Shown here: positions 8,648 through 17,715 of the stretch, one piece after another | Layout: every line of letters begins with the position of its first letter | Numbering within the stretch: the stretch's first letter is position 1 | Source: an uncultured Lachnospiraceae bacterium | GTDB taxonomy: Bacteria; Bacillota; Clostridia; Lachnospirales; Lachnospiraceae | Length of the DNA stretch: 64,000 nucleotides | Direction: 5' to 3' | Assembly: GCA_946182825.1 (NCBI GenBank) | Contig: CAMGZH010000013.1 | Coordinates: forward strand, 1-64,000 | Notes under the pieces: model-generated | What the model saw: the letters and a program-made list of their open reading frames with translations, nothing else | The model's database searches: none | What the model was told of the DNA's origin: nothing | Position numbers and translations under genes: made by a program

Positions 8648-10039
8648 ATGGCAGTAAACGTACGCCTCCTGGCCCTTTCTGTGGTACAGGAGGTTTTAGA
8701 TCATCATGAATATTTAAGTAAGATCCTGCCGGCAGTGCTCGATAAGTACGGGTATTTGTCGAAGCAGGATCGCGCTTTTCTTACAAGACTTGGAACCGGT
8801 GTCGTGGAAAAGGAACAGGAACTTGTTGCCATCCTTCGGATGTATTCTTCTGTCCGGATCCCGAAGCTGGATCCGGCAGTGCGAGGCTCCCTTCTTCTGG
8901 GACTCTACCAGATCCTTTATATGGATTCGGTTCCGGTGCAGGCAGCTGTGGACGAGTCGGTGAAGCTGGTGAAAAAGTCAGGAAAAAGCCGTCTATCCGG
9001 TTATACCAACGGTGTCCTCCGCTCGGTTTTAAGAGACTATCAGGAGGGACGGGGACAGATCCGTGGACGGATCACCTGGACTGATGAGGCCGGCCGCCCC
9101 CAACATCGGGATCTGATCCGTGACAATGAGGGATGGAAGAGCGAAGGCAAAGAGAAGCAGGGAGATGAGATCCTTACCCTGTGTCTTGATACCAGCATGC
9201 CGGTTTGGATCGGACTGTTTTTTGAAAAACAATACGGGCTGGAAAAGGCAAGGGAGATCTTAGAGGGACTTTGCCTGGAACGACCATTGACAGCGGCGGT
9301 GAACACCTCCAGGATCCAAGCCCGGGCTCTGGTGGAGCGCCTTTGCGAAGAGGGTGCTTCGGCGGAAGTGGTGGAAGGAAGGGAGGATGCCATCATCCTT
9401 CGATCCGTGGATCGTATTACCGAACTTCCATCCTTTACCGAGGGTCTTTTCTATATGCAGGACCTTAGTTCCATGGAGCCGGTGCGATATGCAGGGATCC
9501 GGGAGGGTATGCGGGTCGCAGACCTTTGTGCCTCTCCCGGCGGCAAGAGCCTGATGGCGGCACTGGCCTGCGGAGCATCCGGTGAGGTGCTGAGTTTTGA
9601 CCAGAACCGTGGGAAGGCTGACCGAATTATGGAGAATGCAACTCGGTACGGCCTTTCGAATCTTACGGCAGATGTTGCTGATGCAACACGTCCCAATCCG
9701 AAGCTTTTGCAGGGAGTGGATGTGGTGATCTGTGATGTGCCCTGCAGTGGAATGGGAGTCATGGGAAGAAAGCCAGAGATTCGAAGCCGTCTGCTTCCGG
9801 AGGACCTTTCCCAGCTGGCAGAGATTCAACGGAAGATCCTGACCCAGGCAGTGGGCTATGTGAAAGAGGGTGGAAGTCTTGTGTATTCCACCTGTACCCT
9901 TAACCCGATGGAAAATGAAGACAACGTCCGATGGTTTTTACAGGAGAACAAAAACTATCATCTTGTGACGGAGCAACAGATCTGGCCGGATAAGATGCAT
10001 GACGGATTTTATGTGGCCGTAATGAAGAGAGAAGGATAA
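8648..10039 (+). CDS. rsmB: 16S rRNA (cytosine(967)-C(5))-methyltransferase
   Basis: NusB-like N terminus; ADLCASPGGKS, DVPCSGMGVMGRKPEIR, VYSTCTLNPMENED. Confidence 0.93.
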   Translation: MAVNVRLLALSVVQEVLDHHEYLSKILPAVLDKYGYLSKQDRAFLTRLGTGVVEKEQELVAILRMYSSVRIPKLDPAVRGSLLLGLYQILYMDSVPVQAAVDESVKLVKKSGKSRLSGYTNGVLRSVLRDYQEGRGQIRGRITWTDEAGRPQHRDLIRDNEGWKSEGKEKQGDEILTLCLDTSMPVWIGLFFEKQYGLEKAREILEGLCLERPLTAAVNTSRIQARALVERLCEEGASAEVVEGREDAIILRSVDRITELPSFTEGLFYMQDLSSMEPVRYAGIREGMRVADLCASPGGKSLMAALACGASGEVLSFDQNRGKADRIMENATRYGLSNLTADVADATRPNPKLLQGVDVVICDVPCSGMGVMGRKPEIRSRLLPEDLSQLAEIQRKILTQAVGYVKEGGSLVYSTCTLNPMENEDNVRWFLQENKNYHLVTEQQIWPDKMHDGFYVAVMKREG

Positions 10040-11127
10040 TGGAGAAGACAGATATTTTAAGCCTCCCTTATGATGAACTTATAGAATATGTACAAAACAG
10101 GGGCGAGAAGGCCTTTCGTGGCAAGCAGCTCTATCAGTGGATGCACCAGCATCTGGCAGAGAGCTTTGACGCGATGCAGAACCTGCCTAAGTCTTTTAAG
10201 GAAGGGTTGGACAGGGATTGCAACTACCATATTCTAAAGTCGGTGGATCTTCAGATCTCGCAGCTTGACGGAACCAGAAAGTACCTGTTTGAGCTGGCTG
10301 ACGGCAATATGGTAGAGGCGGTTCTGATGCACTACAAGCATGGAGATTCGGTTTGTATCTCCTCTCAGGTGGGCTGTAAGATGGGGTGCCGGTTCTGTGC
10401 CTCTACCCTGGATGGATGGCTTCGTAACCTGACACCTGCAGAAATGCTGGGACAGGTCTACAGCATCCAGAGGGACATCTGGAAGTCCATGGGACTGACA
10501 AAGGCTCCTTCCATTGGAAGTGAGGAATATACCAACAGCCGGATCAGCAATCTGGTGGTAATGGGAACAGGAGAGCCTCTGGATAACTACGAGAATCTTC
10601 TGACCTTCATCCGGATGCTTACCGATGAACACGGGTTAAATCTTTCCCAGCGAAGCATCACGGTTTCCACCTGTGGACTGGTGCCTAAGATCAAAGCTTT
10701 AGGGGAGGAGAAGCTTGGCATTACCCTGGCTCTTTCCCTTCATGCGCCCAACCAGCAGAAGCGTCAGGAACTGATGCCCATTGCCAGAACCTACGAGATC
10801 CATGAGGTGGTGGATGCTCTCCGGGAGTATCAGAATACGACCGGACGACGGGTGTCGTTTGAGTACTCCCTTGTGGCGGGGGTCAATGACAGTGATGGGG
10901 ATGCCAGAGAGTTATCGGAGCTGATCGGGGATATTCATGGACATGTGAATCTGATTCCGGTCAACCCCATCAAGGAGAGGGACTTTAAAAGCCCAAGCCA
11001 TCAGGCGGCGGTGGCCTTCCAAAAGAAACTTGAAAATTGCGGGATAAATGTTACTATTAGAAGGGAAATGGGCCGGGATATCGATGGTGCATGCGGTCAG
11101 CTGCGTCGTCGTCATATTCATCCATAG
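10039..11127 (+). CDS. rlmN: 23S rRNA (adenine(2503)-C(2))-methyltransferase
   Basis: Radical SAM CKMGCRFCAST, GTGEPLDNYEN. Confidence 0.95.
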   Translation: MEKTDILSLPYDELIEYVQNRGEKAFRGKQLYQWMHQHLAESFDAMQNLPKSFKEGLDRDCNYHILKSVDLQISQLDGTRKYLFELADGNMVEAVLMHYKHGDSVCISSQVGCKMGCRFCASTLDGWLRNLTPAEMLGQVYSIQRDIWKSMGLTKAPSIGSEEYTNSRISNLVVMGTGEPLDNYENLLTFIRMLTDEHGLNLSQRSITVSTCGLVPKIKALGEEKLGITLALSLHAPNQQKRQELMPIARTYEIHEVVDALREYQNTTGRRVSFEYSLVAGVNDSDGDARELSELIGDIHGHVNLIPVNPIKERDFKSPSHQAAVAFQKKLENCGINVTIRREMGRDIDGACGQLRRRHIHP

Positions 11128-11142
11128 GTCCTTAAGAGAAAG

Positions 11143-11913
11143 GTGACAACCATGGAGTTTTACTGCCTTACAGATAAGGGGCGGGTCAGAAAAGCGAATG
11201 AGGATTTTGTATTCGCATCCGATCATGCCGTAGGACCGCTGACAGATTTGTTTTTGGTGGCAGACGGAATGGGCGGTGAGAAGGCCGGCGATTATGCTTC
11301 TGAATATACCGTTCGTAAAGTTGTGGATGTTCTTCGCGGTAAGACCGAAGAGGAGCTTATGCAGGATGGCGTTGTAACATTGCTTCGGGATGCGATTACG
11401 GTTGCGAACTGGAAGCTGCATGAGACTGCGCAGAATGATGATGAGAAGCGCGGTATGGGTACCACTCTGGTTGCAGCTACCATGATCGACGGGCGACTTC
11501 ATGTTGCGAATGTTGGAGACAGTCGTCTTTATGTCCTGAAGAATGGACGACTTCGTCAGATCACGTTGGATCACTCCTACGTTCAGGAGATGGTGCGAAG
11601 AGGCGAGATGACAGAAGAGATGGCTGCGACCCATAAGTTTAAGAACAGGATCACCAGAGCCATCGGTGCCGAAAGCATGGTTCGGGTGGATTTTTTTGAT
11701 GCAGATCTCTACGGAGTACAGAGGATCCTACTGTGCAGTGATGGACTTACCAATATGGTGGACGACACCAGAATCGAGACTGTACTTAAAGATGAGGTGA
11801 CACCTCAAAAACAGGCAGAGCTTTTATTGAGCGAGGCACTTGAAAACGGCGGGGTGGATAACGTGACACTGTTGATCATCGACCCCACAGAGAGTGAGGA
11901 GAGTATATGCTGA
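11143..11913 (+). CDS. PP2C family Ser/Thr phosphatase (Stp/PrpC)
   Basis: VADGMGGEKAGDYAS, VGDSRLYVL, LCSDGLTNMV; adjacent to PASTA kinase. Confidence 0.93.
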   Translation: MTTMEFYCLTDKGRVRKANEDFVFASDHAVGPLTDLFLVADGMGGEKAGDYASEYTVRKVVDVLRGKTEEELMQDGVVTLLRDAITVANWKLHETAQNDDEKRGMGTTLVAATMIDGRLHVANVGDSRLYVLKNGRLRQITLDHSYVQEMVRRGEMTEEMAATHKFKNRITRAIGAESMVRVDFFDADLYGVQRILLCSDGLTNMVDDTRIETVLKDEVTPQKQAELLLSEALENGGVDNVTLLIIDPTESEESIC

Positions 11914-13895
11914 CAAACGGAACCTTTTTAGGAAACCGATATGAAATTATAGAGAAAATTGGCACGGGTGGAATGTCCGACGTCTATCGGGCGAAGGATC
12001 ATTCCTTAAGCCGTGATATTGCCATTAAGGTATTGAAGCAGGAATTTGCCAACGACAGCGCCTTCGTTTCCAAGTTCCGGGCAGAGGCTCAGGCGGCAGC
12101 TGCCTTAGAGCACCCCAACATTGTGAATATCTATGACGTGGGATCCCAGGACGGCCTCTACTACATTGTAATGGAATATGTGGAGGGCATCACCCTGAAG
12201 TCCTACATCGGCAAGAAGGGAAAGCTTGGCTATAACGAGGTCCTTTCCATTGCCATCCAGGTGGGAAGAGGAATCGAAGCTGCTCATAATAAGGGCATTG
12301 TTCATCAGGATATCAAGCCTCAGAATATTATCATTTCCAAAGAAGGCAAGGTCAAGGTTACGGATTTCGGTATCGCAAGAGCCGTTTCTTCCAATACGAT
12401 CCACGCAGATATGATGGGTTCCGTTCACTATGCATCTCCGGAGCAGGCACGAAACGGTTATGTGTCCTATTCATCGGACATCTACTCTCTTGGTATTGTT
12501 ATGTATGAGATGTGCACCGGACGTGTTCCTTTTGACGGAGATACAACGGTTGCCATTGCAATTCAGCATATTCAGTCTGAGATGGTACCGCCGCAGCAGT
12601 ATGTGCCGGAACTTCCGGTGGCAGTCTGCCAGATCATCAAGAAGGCGACCATGAAGAGCCCGGATCGAAGATACTCATCCATGAATGAGCTTTTGACAGA
12701 TCTTAAGAAGGCTCTGGTGAATCCCAATGAGAACTTTGTTATCATTCCGGAGAATACGGATAACGATCTGGAGAAGACAAGAGTGGTCTCTCATTACGAG
12801 TCCGAAGAGATCCGCCGTCAGACCAGTCAGAAGCCGGTTTCCGTCAAAGAGAAGGAGCCGGAGGAGTATGCAGAGGATGACGACGAGGATGAGGGCGATG
12901 GTCCGGTGAATCCGAGAATGGACAAGGCCATTACCATTATGGGAATTGCAGCAGGCTTTGTGATCGTTGCCATTGTTATCTTCTTTGTCGGTTCGGTCTT
13001 TGATATCTTCCACTTCGGTGGCAAGCAGCAGGAGGATCCGGAACAGCAGAAGGAAGAGCAGGTGGCAGAGGTTCCGAATCTTCTTGGTATGACAGAGAAC
13101 GAAGCAAAGGCGGCACTGGAGAAGAGCGGTCTTTCCTATAAGAAGCTGGGTGAGGCTTCTTCCGATGAGTATGAGGAAGGACAGATCATGTTCCAGGATC
13201 AGAAGGCCGGAACAAAGCTTACGAAGAATACTTCTGTGGGCGTAACAATCTCCACAGGTAAGGGAAGCATCGATATTCCAAGCGTGGTGGGTGAAGATCT
13301 GGAGACGGCCACCAAGACGCTTGAGGATGCCGGTTTTGAAGTAACCACTACCTTTGAATACAGTCAGGAGGTTGCACAGAACAAGGTCATCTCCCAGTCT
13401 CCACAGGGAAATGGCCAGGGTAAGAAGGGCGACACCGTAGCACTGGTTGTCAGCCGTGGAACTGAGTCTATCAAGGTTCCGGATGTTAAGCTTAAGAGCC
13501 TTACAGCGGCCAAGAGCACGCTGGAGAATGCCGGACTGAAGGCAGGCTCTGTATCAGAGGTGACATCGGATTCCGTACCGAAGGGTCAGGTGGTCTCCAC
13601 AGATCCGGCAGCCGGAAGCAGTGTTGATCGCGGAACGACCGTTAATCTTGTGATCAGTACCGGTAGCCAGACGTACAGCTTCGAAGACTACATCGATGTT
13701 CAGGGTGACTATGACAGCAACTATGTTGTACTGGAAGATGCCAACGGTAAGATCATTAAGCGCTGGACCATTACAGAAGAGACCGATGTATCAGCGAAGG
13801 GCATTACGACCAAGGTTGGAACCATCCGTTACTACACCGACAGCAGCATGGATGAGGAGATCACATCTGAGGCTGCCTCCTTCAGTGCAGAATGA
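11907..13895 (+). CDS. prkC: Ser/Thr protein kinase with three PASTA domains (PrkC/Stk)
   Basis: Hanks kinase (IGTGGMSDVYRAKD, HQDIKPQNII, DFGIARA), TM ~ITIMGIAAGFVIVAIVIFFVGSVF, three PASTA repeats. Confidence 0.93.
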   Translation: MLTNGTFLGNRYEIIEKIGTGGMSDVYRAKDHSLSRDIAIKVLKQEFANDSAFVSKFRAEAQAAAALEHPNIVNIYDVGSQDGLYYIVMEYVEGITLKSYIGKKGKLGYNEVLSIAIQVGRGIEAAHNKGIVHQDIKPQNIIISKEGKVKVTDFGIARAVSSNTIHADMMGSVHYASPEQARNGYVSYSSDIYSLGIVMYEMCTGRVPFDGDTTVAIAIQHIQSEMVPPQQYVPELPVAVCQIIKKATMKSPDRRYSSMNELLTDLKKALVNPNENFVIIPENTDNDLEKTRVVSHYESEEIRRQTSQKPVSVKEKEPEEYAEDDDEDEGDGPVNPRMDKAITIMGIAAGFVIVAIVIFFVGSVFDIFHFGGKQQEDPEQQKEEQVAEVPNLLGMTENEAKAALEKSGLSYKKLGEASSDEYEEGQIMFQDQKAGTKLTKNTSVGVTISTGKGSIDIPSVVGEDLETATKTLEDAGFEVTTTFEYSQEVAQNKVISQSPQGNGQGKKGDTVALVVSRGTESIKVPDVKLKSLTAAKSTLENAGLKAGSVSEVTSDSVPKGQVVSTDPAAGSSVDRGTTVNLVISTGSQTYSFEDYIDVQGDYDSNYVVLEDANGKIIKRWTITEETDVSAKGITTKVGTIRYYTDSSMDEEITSEAASFSAE

Positions 13896-13906
13896 GGGGG
13901 CGCATC

Positions 13907-14773
13907 ATGAAGGCCCTGTCAGGCTTTTACTATGTATTGCCTGACGGAGGCGAAAGGGTCTATGCCTGCCGGGCAAAGGGTGTTTTTCGGAAAAAGAACG
14001 AGCATCCGCTTGTGGGAGACATTGTGAATTTTGATGTGACTCATGAGAAGGATATGGAGGGACATGTGACTTCCATCGAGAAGAGAAGCTCCTTTCTGGT
14101 GCGGCCTCCGGTGGCGAACTGCGATCAGGCACTGGTCATTTTTGCCGTTCACACACCGGATCTCAATCATAACCAGCTCACCAGATATCTGGTTATGCTG
14201 GAGCAGAAGGGTATCCGTCCCATCATCGTTTTTTCTAAAAGTGATCTGAACGAGGCAGGGGATGAGGAGAAGCTGCGTAAGATCTACGGTCCCTGCGGTT
14301 ATCCCATCTGCTTTGTTTCATCAAAAGCCAAAAGCGGTCTTGCGGAAGTTTTGGAACTGTTAAAGGGACATGTTACAACTGTGGCAGGTCCTTCCGGAGC
14401 AGGGAAGAGTGCGCTGATCAATGCTTTAAGCGGACGAGAACTTGCAACCACCGGCTGCGTTTCGGAACGAACCGGTCGTGGCAAGCAGACGACGCGCCAT
14501 ACCGAGCTGCTTCGTATTGCGGAAGATACGTATCTGTTTGATACCCCGGGCTTTTCTTCCATTGAGAACAAACAAATGGAAAAGGAAGAACTGTCGGGCT
14601 TCTTCCCGGAGATCCGATCCTACGAGGGCGGCTGCCGGTTCAGAGGCTGTGCTCACGACAGGGAGCCGGGCTGTGCCGTGAAGGAAGCGGTAGAGGCCGG
14701 AGAGATCTCTTCGCAGAGATATCAGGATTATCTTCTGATCTATCACGAACTGAGAGACCAGAAAAAGTACTAA
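13907..14773 (+). CDS. rsgA: ribosome small subunit-dependent GTPase A
   Basis: GPSGAGKSALINAL, circularly permuted GTPase, C-terminal Cys/His zinc motif. Confidence 0.93.
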   Translation: MKALSGFYYVLPDGGERVYACRAKGVFRKKNEHPLVGDIVNFDVTHEKDMEGHVTSIEKRSSFLVRPPVANCDQALVIFAVHTPDLNHNQLTRYLVMLEQKGIRPIIVFSKSDLNEAGDEEKLRKIYGPCGYPICFVSSKAKSGLAEVLELLKGHVTTVAGPSGAGKSALINALSGRELATTGCVSERTGRGKQTTRHTELLRIAEDTYLFDTPGFSSIENKQMEKEELSGFFPEIRSYEGGCRFRGCAHDREPGCAVKEAVEAGEISSQRYQDYLLIYHELRDQKKY

Positions 14774-14795
14774 GTTATAAATAGAAAGGACCATC

Positions 14796-15449
14796 ATGAA
14801 CTGTCTGTCACCATCTATTCTTTCTGCTGATCTGACAAAGCTAGGAGAGCAGGTTATTGCCGTTGATAATGCAGGAGCCGAGTATATCCATATCGATATT
14901 ATGGATGGAAGCTTCGTGCCAAACCTTTCCTTTGGCGTACCGGTTGTTGCAGCCTGCCGTTCCGTAACAGATAAGATCCTGGATGTACATATGATGGTGG
15001 AACATCCCGAGACTCTGATCGATGCGGTATCTGCAGCAGGAGCAGACCTGATCACCATTCATTATGAGGCGACCCGTCATCTTGACGCAGCCATTCATAA
15101 GATCAAGGACTGCGGAGCCATGGCAGCGGTTGCCATCAATCCGGCTACTCCGGTATCCGTACTGTCCGAGATCTTACCGGAATTGGATATGGTTCTTATC
15201 ATGCTGGTGAATCCTGGCTTTGGCGGACAGAAGCTGATTCCATACACCGTTGAGAAGGTGCGTCAGCTTAAGGCCATGATCGATGAGAGACATCTGAACT
15301 GTGATATTGAGGTGGACGGCGGTGTCAACCTTGAGAATGTAAGCAGGATCATGGATGCGGGAGCCAATATTATTGTATCCGGAAGCAGTATCTTCAACGG
15401 GGATGCAGCCGAGAATACCGAAGAGTTCTTACACCGGATGCAGGAGTAG
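14796..15449 (+). CDS. rpe: ribulose-phosphate 3-epimerase
   Basis: PSILSADL, HIDIMDGSFVPNLSFG, VNPGFGGQ, EVDGGV. Confidence 0.96.
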   Translation: MNCLSPSILSADLTKLGEQVIAVDNAGAEYIHIDIMDGSFVPNLSFGVPVVAACRSVTDKILDVHMMVEHPETLIDAVSAAGADLITIHYEATRHLDAAIHKIKDCGAMAAVAINPATPVSVLSEILPELDMVLIMLVNPGFGGQKLIPYTVEKVRQLKAMIDERHLNCDIEVDGGVNLENVSRIMDAGANIIVSGSSIFNGDAAENTEEFLHRMQE

Positions 15450-15451
15450 AT

Positions 15452-16141
15452 ATGAGTGCAATCATCGTAAGCGGTGGCGACCTGGAAGAGGAAGTGGCCG
15501 CTTCTTATATTATAAAAGAAAAGGAACGTCTTTCGGGAACGGGAGAAGATCTTCTGGTGGTGGCAGCTGATCGGGGACTGGATCATATGCTCCGGATGCA
15601 GCTTGAACCGGATCTTGTGATCGGAGATTTTGATTCCGCATCGAAGGAAGGCAGACAGGCTCTTTTGCAGTATCAGAAACAGAAGAAGCCGGAGGTGATC
15701 CGATTGAATCCCATTAAGGATGATACGGATACAGAGGCAGCCCTAAAGGCCACGATGGAGCGAAGCAACGGAGAGATCGTTTTGCTTGGCGCAACCGGTG
15801 GTCATCGCCTGGATCATCTTTGGGCGAATCTTCGGCTTTTGGGATACGCAAAGCAAAGGGGAAGAAACGTGACCCTTTTGGATACCCATAATCGGATCCG
15901 GCTTCTGAAGGGATCGGCGGAAATGACGATCTTAAAAGAGGAACAGTTCGGAACCTATCTTTCCATCTTTCCAATGGACGGAAGGGCAAAGGGTGTGAGC
16001 GTAAGCGGCGTATTTTATCCGCTTAAAGATGCAGATCTGTCCGGATATGCATCCCTTACAGTTAGTAATGAGATCACAGAGGAAAAGGCCGTGATCCGGG
16101 TTGAGGAAGGCTTTTTGCTTGTGATGGAGACAAGGGATTAA
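15452..16141 (+). CDS. thiN: thiamine pyrophosphokinase
   Basis: ADRGLDHML, VIGDFDSAS, DDTDTEAAL, GATGGHRLDHLWANL. Confidence 0.9.
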   Translation: MSAIIVSGGDLEEEVAASYIIKEKERLSGTGEDLLVVAADRGLDHMLRMQLEPDLVIGDFDSASKEGRQALLQYQKQKKPEVIRLNPIKDDTDTEAALKATMERSNGEIVLLGATGGHRLDHLWANLRLLGYAKQRGRNVTLLDTHNRIRLLKGSAEMTILKEEQFGTYLSIFPMDGRAKGVSVSGVFYPLKDADLSGYASLTVSNEITEEKAVIRVEEGFLLVMETRD

Positions 16142-16153
16142 GAGGCGATAGCT

Positions 16154-16915
16154 ATGAAACGTGGGACACAAATCCTGTTATTGATTCTTTTTTCTATCAT
16201 CATTTTAGGTGGTAGCACATTCATCATCTTTGAGGTGCTCGGGGGAGGATTCTTCTACCGAAGCGACACCGTAACAGAACAAAAGGGTGGCGGTTATTCC
16301 GGTCAGACCAGTAACAGTACGGTCAACAGTTATAATGGTCAGAAGAGTGACCAGAGTACGACGGTTTCTCCCCTTTCGGAGGACACCGGGATCATTTACA
16401 TCGGAGACAGCCGCTTTGTTGGGATGAATGATGTGTGCCACATTGATTCCAATAGCAATCGTTTTGTGGTGGCCAAGGTAGGTCAGGGACTTTCCTGGTT
16501 GAAAAGGGAAGGCCTTCCCCAGGCTCAGCAGATCGTTTCATCCAATCCGTCGCTGCATCATTTCAAGTATGTGATCTGTCTGGGTGTGAACGATCTGGCT
16601 GATATTGAGGGATATAAGGAAGTGTATCGGCAACTGTCCCAGGATCATGATCTGACCTTGGTGTCGGTGGGACCGGTGGGAAATTACCCGGGGCTTTCCA
16701 ATGTGGATATTGAGAGCTTTAACCAGCAGCTCAAGGATCTGTGCAGCGAGTGCAGCATTCCTTATATTGATGACTATACCGTTTTGACCACAGAAGGTTA
16801 TCAGACACAGGACGGACTGCATTATAAGGATGCGGTCTATCAGAGAATCTATCAGATCCTGCAGCAGCAGGTGGAGGGGATCACTTCATGGGAGAATACG
16901 GGAGAGAACAATTAG
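16154..16915 (+). CDS. membrane-anchored SGNH/GDSL-type hydrolase
   Basis: N-terminal TM; IYIGDSRFVGM, LGVNDL, QDGLHYKD catalytic blocks. Confidence 0.8.
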   Translation: MKRGTQILLLILFSIIILGGSTFIIFEVLGGGFFYRSDTVTEQKGGGYSGQTSNSTVNSYNGQKSDQSTTVSPLSEDTGIIYIGDSRFVGMNDVCHIDSNSNRFVVAKVGQGLSWLKREGLPQAQQIVSSNPSLHHFKYVICLGVNDLADIEGYKEVYRQLSQDHDLTLVSVGPVGNYPGLSNVDIESFNQQLKDLCSECSIPYIDDYTVLTTEGYQTQDGLHYKDAVYQRIYQILQQQVEGITSWENTGENN

Positions 16916-17640
16916 AGGTGGCGTCTTTGCTTGAAACGTATCACGTCGGTCTCTACAGAACAGAAGAGGAACGTGTGGAACTGGACCATAAGGGTATGGC
17001 TGCCATCGGTGTGGAGACCGATGACGGCCCTCACCTTCGTGGTCCTTTTATCGTTCAGGGAATAGAGGCACTGACAGAGGAATTGATCCGGAAGGTCTAC
17101 TGCAGGTATCACCATCTGCCGATGGAGATCCTTCGGACAAAGCGGACCATCCTTCGGGAAATGGACCCGGGGAAGGATATTGACGGGCTGTTTGAGCTTT
17201 ACCGCGGGGAAGGTATGACAGATTATGTGGAGGATCTGTATTCCTACGAAGAGGAACTGGAATACGAGCGGTCCTATGTAGAAAAGATATACGCACTGTA
17301 TGATTTCGGTATGTGGAATGTCTTCGATCAAAAGGAGGGCCGGCTGATCGGGAGAGCCGGGCTGGAAGAACGTTCTCTGGAGGTGGATGTGACCATCGGT
17401 GAGGATGACAGCTGGCTGGAGCTTGGTTATATGATCGATGCCCGGCTTCAGGGCAGAGGACTGGGCTATGAGGTCTGCAGCGCCATCCTTTCCTATGCAA
17501 GAGAATTCGGACGGCATGCGTTCTACTGCCGGATTCACCCCGAGAATCTCCCCTCGGTTCGTCTGGCAGAAAAACTTGGATTTTGTGTATATTGTACAAA
17601 TTTTTCAGAAGGAGAGGACTTGTGGTTTCTTGTGGATTAG
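16888..17640 (+). CDS. GNAT family N-acetyltransferase with N-terminal extension
   Basis: LELGYMIDARLQGRGLGYEVCSAILSYARE acetyl-CoA-binding loop and downstream HPENLPSVRLAEKLGF. Confidence 0.82.
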   Translation: MGEYGREQLEVASLLETYHVGLYRTEEERVELDHKGMAAIGVETDDGPHLRGPFIVQGIEALTEELIRKVYCRYHHLPMEILRTKRTILREMDPGKDIDGLFELYRGEGMTDYVEDLYSYEEELEYERSYVEKIYALYDFGMWNVFDQKEGRLIGRAGLEERSLEVDVTIGEDDSWLELGYMIDARLQGRGLGYEVCSAILSYAREFGRHAFYCRIHPENLPSVRLAEKLGFCVYCTNFSEGEDLWFLVD

Positions 17641-17669
17641 TTGATTTTTGTTTTGAAAATATCTATAAT
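17641..17669 (+). promoter_or_regulatory. candidate relA promoter
   Basis: TTGATT 17641-17646, 17-bp spacer, TATAAT 17664-17669. Confidence 0.6.
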
Positions 17670-17715
17670 TGTATGTAAATTTTTTGTCCGTTTTGTTTGA
17701 GAGAGGAGGGGTACC

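Noticed and set aside
12827-13024. Low-complexity ORF (SPSSSSSSSSAYSSGSF) on minus strand in prkC
   Set aside because: Complement of the acidic EDDDEDEGDG linker of PrkC.
13021-13680. PASTA repeats as DNA-level tandem repeats
   Set aside because: Protein-domain repetition with diverged nucleotide sequence; normal for PrkC.
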